A DNA stretch of 64,000 nucleotides from Chondrus crispus. Its lineage: Eukaryota > Rhodophyta > Florideophyceae > Gigartinales > Gigartinaceae. Positions within the stretch are counted from its first letter, which is position 1. Each line of letters starts with the position of its first letter. Below are positions 58,001-64,000 of this stretch, piece after piece. Position numbers and translations under genes: made by a program. The DNA lies in NCBI RefSeq assembly GCF_000350225.1, contig NW_005179250.1, positions 1 to 64,000 on the forward strand, in the 5' to 3' direction. The notes beneath the pieces were generated by a model. That model had not been told where the DNA came from and did no database searches. It saw only the letters and a program-made list of their open reading frames with translations.

Positions 58001-58987
58001 GTGTACGTCTACGGAGCACCACAGTACGTCCTTACCGATAACGGTCCGCAATTTGCGGCGAAGTTCTTCGACGCCGTGTGCGCATTGCTAGGCATACGTC
58101 ACTATTTGACGACAGCCTACCACCCGCAAACTAACGGTCAGACCGAACGGTTTAATAAGACCATCGTACAGAGGCTCCGACATTATGTCGAGGAGCACCA
58201 GCGAGACTGGGACGAGTTCCTCCAGCCTCTGACGTATGCTTATAACATACAAGTCCACCGGTCAACGGAGACTACTCCGTTTGACCTGGTGTTGACAAGA
58301 CAACCGTCCGGATTAACCGTCGCGGGTACAGCGCCTCAGGCTGCGGGAGTCGCCCATGACGACCCACGTACTCCCGTACAGTACAAGCGGGCGACTCTTC
58401 GCAAGCTACGGGATGTCCTCGACCGTGCGCGGGTAAAGATGACCGCGGCCCAAAAGCGGTATAAGGAGAACTTCGATAAGAAAGTCCGATTCCGACCGGT
58501 AATACAGGAGGGCGACCAAGTCTACGTGGATCGCCCTCCCCGAGCCCTCCGAGCGGCTGAACGACGTGGCCGTGACGGACAGGGGCTTGGGACGGACGAC
58601 ATGTCCGTCAAGCTTTTACCGAAGACGGAAGGACCCTTTCGGGTCCGCAAAGCCACGGACACGACCGTTACTGTGGAGCAAGACGGGCTTCCCGTACGAG
58701 TCAGTATTGACCGCGTCACGCGGATGCCAAGGGGCCCGGGGGACCAGACCATGCCTACAGGAGGCATAAGTGCCCTTTCCGAACGGATTAACCCTCCCCA
58801 TGGGGACGGTGCTAATACCCCCGAGGAGTTCGTCGTCGAGCGTCTCGTAGCGCATCGCGACACCCCTACCGGCTTGGAATACAAAGTGAGGTGGTATGGC
58901 TACACCCCCGCGGATGATACATTCGAACCCGCGGAGCGCCTACCACAAGCCTTTATCGATCGGTATTGGCGAGCCCACCGAGCTTAG
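55001..58987 (+). CDS. Gypsy C pol with chromodomain, 1328 aa
   Basis: A single open frame. The retropepsin active site is near residue 5 (VLDSGAAPNLIHI), so the true N-terminus probably lies further upstream. Reverse transcriptase spans about 330-530: EWASPVVFVPKKDGTMRFC near 375, FTTLDCNSGYWQVEV, and LVYLDDVIVYSKS near 487. RNase H begins near 635 (YTLDTDACAYQVGCALLQ). The integrase zinc region spans about 883-927 (HHPRLAGHPGG, then CQSCSATRG). The core has MDLLGPLPKTAHGNQFVLVI near 952, LTDNGPQFAAKFFD and YHPQTNGQTERFNKTI near 1045. A GPF/Y module comes near 1205 and the chromodomain at 1275-1328 (VVERLVAHRDTP, KVRWYGYTPADDTFEP). It looks intact. Confidence 0.95.
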   Translation: MRALSPVLDSGAAPNLIHIRCVAEPWRAAIRPVKSAPLVDASNRSMSALGQLTLYVRIGDFTARVKFLVVTRLAVECILGTTFIDQHIKAILPPRRRVLFHHAPSVALTGTTPSKFTHKEHRTETEKSPRTKLFPSNTPSRKIRMVRGITIPPMTQATVRVATPVAGLCFLQNHPRTAEKNLSLMAQGVMDIRPDIPFSVIMSNFSHNAVHLPKHTVTGLALPSPTHILTLQSATGVAEAKEGGGNKNNLPPTVPPLGTVQDEGQDKSDTEEEQERTDTDEAPRLWTEDVHIGEEDGELREKIVAMLSEFKEMWNGRLGKIGATKHRIDLKAGANPIYQAPYRAGPTAREKEKTEVNRMLRAGVIEPATAEWASPVVFVPKKDGTMRFCVDYRKLNALTIRDSYPLPRMDECIDSLGDAKVFTTLDCNSGYWQVEVAEEDRDKTTFASHCGLYRFVRMPFGLKNAPATFQRAVDIILSRVKWETALVYLDDVIVYSKSITEHLDHVREVLQLLYTAGVSLKISKCTFFDTSVTYLGHIIRPGRLEVERRNVIAIERALPPSNQTELRSFLGMCNVYRRFVPNFAKIAAPLNRKTSKDHPFELGVLSDSEYEAFAELKKRLVSPPILALPRHGYKYTLDTDACAYQVGCALLQDQPNGDKLPIGYWSRSLTDAEKNYTTTEKECLAVVWSILALRPYLYGATFNLRTDHEALRWVLNLADSSGRLARWRLRLAEYDYDVQYRPGVKHQLADGVSRLRTDEGETLAVDDEVPCFVVQVSRQEPYVGPVDIDWAPATERSPGNARERPQALAVTPEQTDVSSLSVEEFIQAQAADEFCIHAARTVGEPDSKYDVDRYGFLVRRSPLDGTLQRVVPKRLRAKVLYLAHHPRLAGHPGGTRMYYTLRREYYWPHMANDVYATVRNCQSCSATRGTIVRHQKDMKLFPAAGPLEFVAMDLLGPLPKTAHGNQFVLVITDRFSKLTRSIALRTTTAAVVANAFLDNWVYVYGAPQYVLTDNGPQFAAKFFDAVCALLGIRHYLTTAYHPQTNGQTERFNKTIVQRLRHYVEEHQRDWDEFLQPLTYAYNIQVHRSTETTPFDLVLTRQPSGLTVAGTAPQAAGVAHDDPRTPVQYKRATLRKLRDVLDRARVKMTAAQKRYKENFDKKVRFRPVIQEGDQVYVDRPPRALRAAERRGRDGQGLGTDDMSVKLLPKTEGPFRVRKATDTTVTVEQDGLPVRVSIDRVTRMPRGPGDQTMPTGGISALSERINPPHGDGANTPEEFVVERLVAHRDTPTGLEYKVRWYGYTPADDTFEPAERLPQAFIDRYWRAHRA

Positions 58988-59538
58988 TTCCGCTCGGTGG
59001 CGCAAGCTAAGAAGGGGGGTCTCCCGGATACTGTACCGGTTGAGACCACCCGCATGTAGAGCATGCGGGGGGCGGAAGCCGCCTACGGGACCGTCACTAC
59101 CGCTCGGAACTATACGCACGACGATGGGTTTTGCACCCTCTAAACTACGGCTGGCGGTCGACTTCGTAACCTCCCCGAACTAAGGGCCTGAGTTACAAAA
59201 TTGGCCAGCCCTCCGGGGAGGTGCCGTGTGTCAAATACTGTACACGCCGCCTATAAGGCGTGTAATCCGAAACGGTGAAGTCCAGGGACCTCAGGGGGAT
59301 CGCCTAGGTCACTAGGTGTTCCCCGAGGTCGACCATGGTCGACGATGGGGAGGTACGGCACGCCCGCGGTGCCCAAGATAAATACCGTCTCGGATACTTG
59401 CAGCGGCGGCGCAACCCCCGACACGTGGCAAAAATTGCCAAGTGTCATTCCCGCACTGGTGCGGTGGCCTGCGGCAAAAATCCGGGGACCAAATTGTGAG
59501 GGGTGACACCGTTCGGTTCGGCAATTACGTCGAAGTTC
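58988..59538. other. Gypsy C 3' noncoding region, start
   Basis: No protein frame is convincing. It contains a box C copy, GGCCAGCCCTCCGGGG at about 59203-59218, shared with the structured modules of element A. Confidence 0.5.
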
Positions 59539-59583
59539 GGGCTACGTTTGAGCCCCTAGCGGGCTCAATAAAAATCGTAGCCC
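59539..59583 (+). repeat. Box A hairpin, first copy in gypsy C
   Basis: 45 nt, GGGCTACG...CGTAGCCC outer stem, inner stem GAGCCC/GGGCTC around a CTAG tip, then AATAAA on the 3' arm. Homologous to 4116-4160. Confidence 0.85.
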
Positions 59584-59695
59584 ACCGCCGACAACGTCAT
59601 CGTACTCCCCGCGTCAAGCCGCTTCGGACGGTATAAGGTCCGAAAAACGGTCAATTCCGACCCCGGCGGACCAGCCGCCAATTTCGGTCGACTTT

Positions 59696-60064
59696 GGGCT
59701 ACGTTTTGACCCCTAGTGGGCTCAATAAAAATCGTAGCCCACGTCCGAGAACGGCATCGTGCTCACCGCGTCAAGCCAGACCCGCGGGTATCCACTCCGA
59801 AAAAGCGGTCATAGCGAGGTGTCAACCGATTTGGAAACGAGATCAGTTTTTATTGGTTTCTAGTGGTTTTTACAGTTTCCAAATCGGGGTTGTCGGCGAA
59901 ATCGCCGGCGGCGCACTCGTACGCCCCCAACCGCCACGGAAAGGGACCGAGCGAGGCCAGAGGGGTCTCCTCGCAATCACGAGGGTCGAGACCTCCGCGT
60001 ACTGTACGCGCCGGGGGAAAAAGAGGGGCGTCCGAGTTGGAAAAATGGCCAGCCCTCCGGGGGG
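59696..60064 (+). repeat. Structured module (boxes A-B-C) in gypsy C
   Basis: Box A at 59696-59740 (GGGCTACG...CGTAGCCC, with AATAAA). Box B at 59826-59887, a perfect 13-bp inverted repeat CCGATTTGGAAAC/GTTTCCAAATCGG with TTTTTACAG in the loop. Box C at about 60047-60064, GGCCAGCCCTCCGGGGGG. Order and spacing match the two modules in element A. Confidence 0.82.
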
Positions 60065-61078
60065 GTGCCGTGCAACGGTACGTTGGCACCGCTACCCCGG
60101 AGGAGCGCCTGCTTATGGGGAGGCGCTGTAGCCCTCCGGGTGGGGCCTGGGTCTGTACCTGGCGCCCCGCCAAGGCGGGGCGCAACCGAACGGTACCCTC
60201 CAGGGACCCCCGAGGGAGCGCCCAGGTCACTGAGCGCCCCCGGGGTCGGCCATGGATGATGGGGGGATGGGGACGAATTGCTGCGAAGCCATGCCGTCCA
60301 CAAACCCAATCACCGCCACGGAATGGCCGGGGTACAGTACATGTGGTTCACACAGTACTGTACCCGGTGGCCGTAGCCAATTAGGGCGCGCGGCGGCGTA
60401 TGGGAGGCTGTTCGGAATGCCCCCGATTTGAGGGAACAGCCAATCGGAGCTCTTCAAAAAGGCAAAAAGCCACCCGCCGAACGGAAAAACCAGGCACGTT
60501 TTACTAAGAAAAACGCCGGTTTTGAAGCCAGAACGACCCCCCGAACGGAAAATCAGGCATATTTTACTGAGAAAAAGGCCGATTTTACCGAGATGGAAAA
60601 CGGAGCAGCACCGCTCCGGGGCAGCTTGCACTGCGTCTATTGACCCCTAAAGCGGTTGGTACTCCTACCTCCCGCGCTTGGGCGACTTAACGCGCCACGG
60701 TGCTTCGTCGGGCTCCCCGCGATGCTCGCGCCCAACGACCGCTTGACAGCCTCGGGTAGGCGCACACGAACTGTACGGACGGTCCACCGACGCTCGCGGA
60801 AGGCTGGTACCGGGCATGGGGGCCGCGCCGGCCCCGCGATTTCGCGGAGGGGCGGCCGCCTCAACACCGAGCCGCGAGGGCTCTCCGGATGAACTGTTTG
60901 CCGGAGCCAGCGGGCGGTGAGGGTGAGATCCTGTTGGCCCCCCCAAGGTGGGCGCAGACGGTACCGAATGGTTGGCTCCCCTTCTCCACGAGGACGAGGA
61001 AGCCAAAAGTGGTGATGCACCTACCCCGCGGCCTCGCGGAGGAGCGTCAGCTCCAACCCCAAACCAGGGGGGCCCTGA
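60065..61078. other. Gypsy C 3' noncoding region, middle
   Basis: Further inverted repeats follow box C (GGTGCC/GGCACC and GCGCCT/AGGCGC at about 60064-60125). A short repeated segment with CGAACGGAAAA and TTTTACTGAGAAAAA-like words lies at about 60470-60590. No supported gene. Confidence 0.45.
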
Positions 61079-61890
61079 GGACGAGGAAGCGCCGCATTCG
61101 CTCAGGGTCCCCGCGGAGGCCGTGGTAGCCGCCTCGGCGCCACGGATGGGTGGAGCCCACCGCGGGGTGGTACTGTCCCGCGAGGGCGGTGGAATCAACG
61201 CCTCGATGGCAGGGAGAATGGCACAGCCGTCCCCATAGGAGGCGATCCCTCGCCACCCGTTGTCGGCACGTGTGTTGCTGCAGTTACCCTTCTCACCGAC
61301 AAGGCCGCTTTCGCAGGAGACTGGCCCATCGCTGGGTCTTTCTCGATCTCCGTCGCCATCGGGGCCGCCTCAAGGGGGATTCTCCTCTAACTACCGGGGC
61401 AGACATCTGCGTAAAAGTCCTTACGGTATCTTCCGGGGGCGTGGGGCCAATCGAGCCCCACTCAGACCCTAGACCGTCGAAGATAATTATTCCCCGGTGT
61501 CACCGTTGGGAAATCCGTCCGCGGAGCATCTCCGGGGCAGCTACGGCACGCCCCGACATCCGCAGACGGTGGACAAGCTCGTGGCTCGGGAATACTGGAC
61601 GGGCGATCTCCCAGAGATTCCAAGCCCTGTCGGTCCTCGAGACGCGGCTCCGGCGAGGTTTCTATTACCGTCGAGCCGTTGGCCCTGTCCAGCGGGTTGG
61701 GGGCAGCTGGCGTTACCGCCGCTGCTCTTAACCTACCCACCGTTCAGACGAGCTACGGGAGTCTCTGCACGGGAATACTCCGGTGCGATCTCGACACGGG
61801 AAGGCGAGGCAGTCTCGCCCCAGCCCTCGACCGTGTTGCCGGCGCTGTCGTGGCCGGCACCGTCGGGTTTCCCCCTGTCCTTTGATCCGT
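61079..61890 (+). pseudogene. Degraded accessory coding stretch in gypsy C
   Basis: Protein-like reading is present on the sense strand, for example GTCVAAVTLLTDKAAFAG and GDWPIAGSFSISVAIGAA near 61270-61390, GADICVKVLTVSSGG near 61400 and LAPALDRVAGAVVAGTVG near 61830. These stretches are Ala/Val/Gly-rich with weakly hydrophobic segments. They look like one or more former coding regions, broken in more than one place. No family recognised; an env-like or captured gene is possible but unproven. Confidence 0.4.
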
Positions 61891-62220
61891 TATCGGTACT
61901 GTACGGGTGAGAGAGGGTGATTAGGACCTGTCGATCAAGAAGTCAGTGGGGATGGAATATGGTTAGTCGCGTCAGGAAGCAGGGATCGCAACCGCATGGA
62001 AATTAGCGCCCGGCTCACATGGCCAAGCGAAAAACCGCCATGCTGCCCGACCGGGGCGCCGGCGCTTGCCCATGACGGAGAGGGTCCGCGCAGTGAGGTC
62101 GTCGGCTGCCAAGCGGCGGCTAGTACCGATACGGAATGTTCGCGCCAAGGATGGCCGTGGTGGGAAGACTTGAAGTGGAAATGCAGTCTCCGGGACGGAC
62201 GGCACGAGGACGTGCCGTCA

Positions 62221-62236
62221 TTTAAGAAGGGGGGTT
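62221..62236 (+). other. Polypurine tract of gypsy C
   Basis: AAGAAGGGGGG directly ahead of the right LTR. Confidence 0.75.
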
Positions 62237-62796
62237 TGTGGTACAATTGCCAAGTGGCGCTACTGCACTAGGCGGGCGCCAGAGGCATCGCCAAGTACAG
62301 TAGTAAGATGTTAACCGATACGGTGCATACGTGGCCAGCACGTGTAGATGTGGCCACGTGGGAGTCCACGTGTAGTTAGTGGCACCAGCTAGTGCAGGTG
62401 TACACGTGGTGCGCGACCGATCGGTGGGTTAGTACAGTAGTCATTTTTAGTTACCGTAAGCTACAGTAAGCTGGCTACAGTATGTACAGCTACTGTAGTC
62501 CGTCCGGTGCCACCGCCCTACTAGGGGGTATAAGATAGGGGGGCACCGGGCTGGAGGTAAACCGAGGCAAGCACGCCTCCCCTTACTTCCTACCCTAGTC
62601 CTTTACCGTACGGTTAAGTAAGTCCCGCAGGTTTCCAGCTCGCCACCGGTCGTACTGCTCTACACCCCAGTACGACTGCGCGTGTCCAGTGCGGTGTACC
62701 TCCCTTGTCCTGTGCTTCCTACCGTTCCGGATTATTCTACCTGACGCTCCAGTGTAGCGGTCCCCCAAGCTCCCTCATTTTAGGTACAGCCTGTCC
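62237..62796 (+). repeat. 3' LTR of gypsy C
   Basis: Identical, as far as read by eye, to 51629-52188, including TATA box and CACGTG words. It is slightly shorter than the left copy. Confidence 0.92.
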
Positions 62797-63446
62797 ACAA
62801 TTATGACGTCAGCAGCTTCTTCCGATATTCCAACACCGTCTGAACCCTCCCGCCTGTAACCAGACCTTCCTGCTGTTTCCGTATCGGTTAGGGTTCTGGT
62901 TCCTTCCTCAGCGGAATTTGATGCTGCTCTCTTGATCGTTTGGCCTCCCTTCTTTCGGGGTCGAGGTGGACTGCGCACGCGCAGAACAACTGGTCCAACG
63001 GATATGGGCATCGCAGTCGTAGCCGCTGCTCTGCCCATGGACGCAGCATCCTCAGCCGCACCGCGTGCAGCAACACTGGCGCTCTTGCCTGCGACGGAAG
63101 CCGTTTCTTCTCCACCTTCACTCCCATCATTCGCAGCACGCGCCCTACCACCACCACGGCCATCACGAGTACCACGAGTGCCACGAGTACCACGAGCACC
63201 GCGAGAACCACGACGACCACGACCACGACGACCTCCGCGCCTCCTTTCAGCACTCGCCCCATTGCCAGAGCTATTGTCGGTCCGAGCACTAGCTACGGTA
63301 CCAGCTGCTTCTTCATTCTCAGCACGAGCGCGTCTTTCTCCCCTATCCAATCGTTTCCGACTCGAATCCTGGTTCATTTCGCCTTCTGAACCGCTTTCAG
63401 ATCCACCTTGACGTTCCGCATCCGCAACTGGTCTCCCGTCCACCAT
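62797..63446 (-). CDS. Basic low-complexity ORF cut by gypsy C
   Basis: From the ATG at 63446 (MVDGRPVADAERQGG) an open frame reads leftward until the LTR of C. The product is Arg/Gly/Ala/Ser-rich, with [16 protein letters not shown] encoded by a 9-bp microsatellite (CACGAGTAC-type, about 63165-63205). It has no recognised domain and would be intrinsically disordered, like RGG-type RNA-binding tails. The C-terminal end is lost at the LTR. It could be the N-terminal part of a host or mobile-element protein. Confidence 0.4.
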
Positions 63447-63915
63447 ATCAAAGCTTTTATACAGCCTGATAGTACGCAAAGTGAATCACTCTTACTCAAC
63501 GCAGCCACACTACAGCTCTCGTGCCAAGATTCCAAGCAACGGTCGCGATTCAGCGTGATCCACGTAAACCAAATACAACTCCAATGCGCAGCAGCTCTCG
63601 TCCCGCGATTCCCGAACGATTCAGCTAAGCGGTCGCGAATCCCCCTAGTATAAGCCCCACGTTCAAAGCAGGAACGACAGAAATCCTCTCAACACACTCT
63701 TCAACCGGTCGCCTGGGGACTCATCCGAGATGGAAGCCGTTGATGGGACCATCAATAGAGTAGGAGAGTGGACGCCACCACCAGCAAGGCCCGTTACATT
63801 GAGCCCCTCCATCCCGCCAATCAGCGCCCTCCACTTGCGCAAGCCCGCATGGAAGCCAGGGCATTCCCCGCTCATCCCCCAAAATTTACGTCGGTCGACC
63901 TGGCGGGCGCTTCGA
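63447..63915. other. Stretch without a supported gene
   Basis: Short frames on both strands (63663-63929 on -, 63768-63959 on +) overlap each other and give no recognisable protein. The motif TCGCGATTC recurs near 63543, 63600 and 63630. Confidence 0.35.
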
Positions 63916-64000
63916 GTATGATTGCCCAATCATACTGGGAAAGACCTACTTTTCAGTAATTTTTTCGGGGTTCCGGTCAGTATGATTCGGCAATCATACT
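63916..64000. repeat. Paired 22-bp palindromes at window edge
   Basis: AGTATGATTG-CC-CAATCATACT at 63916-63937 and AGTATGATT-CGG-CAATCATACT at 63979-64000, 41 bp apart. Each is a near-perfect palindrome with the same 10-bp arm, so four copies of the arm occur in alternating orientation. Confidence 0.85.

Larger units (their letters stand above)
51629..62796 (+). mobile_element. Ty3/gypsy chromovirus C, 11.2 kb
   Basis: LTR, primer site, gag, zinc-knuckle ORF, pol with chromodomain, a 3.2-kb 3' region, polypurine tract and LTR, all on the + strand. The two LTRs look identical over about 560 bp, which implies a very recent insertion or recombination. The flanks do not fit a simple insertion: the left side is element F, the right side is unrelated, and no target duplication is seen. 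Same subfamily as A. Gag and pol look close to whole; the extra coding stretch in the 3' region looks broken. Confidence 0.93.

Noticed and set aside
1-64000. Bacterial or organellar origin
   Set aside because: LTR, DIRS, piggyBac and Harbinger elements, a likely spliceosomal intron and the lack of operons point to a nuclear eukaryotic genome.

Overview
This is nuclear DNA of a eukaryote and it is mostly transposable elements. The signs are LTR retrotransposons of two superfamilies, tyrosine-recombinase (DIRS-order) retroelements, a piggyBac element with a derived MITE, a PIF/Harbinger fragment, a spliced gene encoding a membrane protein with Sel1 repeats, and no bacterial-style operons. The mix of intron-poor genes, long Sel1-repeat proteins and many LTR elements recalls a florideophyte red alga such as Chondrus. 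That placement is inference; nothing in the window proves the species.

Layout, left to right. 1-5339: 3' part of a chromodomain Ty3/gypsy element (A, + strand) with a long structured 3' noncoding region and its 3' LTR. 5340-6422: an inverted-repeat (foldback) element that abuts that LTR exactly. 7125-11223: the only convincing multi-domain host gene (three membrane helices, long middle region, C-terminal Sel1 repeats, one likely 163-nt intron). 11456-16975: a copia-type element (G, - strand) with intact LTRs, a GCGCT target duplication and a tRNA-iMet anticodon-half primer site. It has gag/protease/integrase parts, no recognisable reverse transcriptase, and antisense ORFs instead. 16983-17462 and 17683-20495: a piggyBac MITE and a full piggyBac element with shared ends. 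20500-25308: poorly coding DNA with a half Harbinger transposase. 25313-29805: a PAT/Ngaro-like tyrosine-recombinase retroelement (E, - strand) with split direct repeats. 29917-47697: a copia-type element (D, - strand) into which a 12.6-kb gypsy element (B, 32269-44865, - strand) has inserted, leaving an ATTGG duplication. 48161-48841: a C2H2 zinc-finger ORF. 49469-51628: a second DIRS-order element (F, + strand), cut by the left LTR of gypsy element C (51629-62796, + strand). 62797-64000: a basic low-complexity ORF on the - strand and paired palindromes at the window edge.

The retroelements follow family logic (gag, protease, reverse transcriptase, RNase H, integrase, chromodomain in gypsy order; integrase before reverse transcriptase in copia order). 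The unusual material lies outside those genes: arrays of hairpins in the 3' noncoding regions of all three gypsy elements, a conserved hairpin with compensating stem changes that often embeds an AATAAA hexamer, and long ORFs antisense to the element just inside the 3' LTR in two unrelated elements (B and G). The retroelements are treated as fossils: parts, ends and likely age are given, not the individual lesions.
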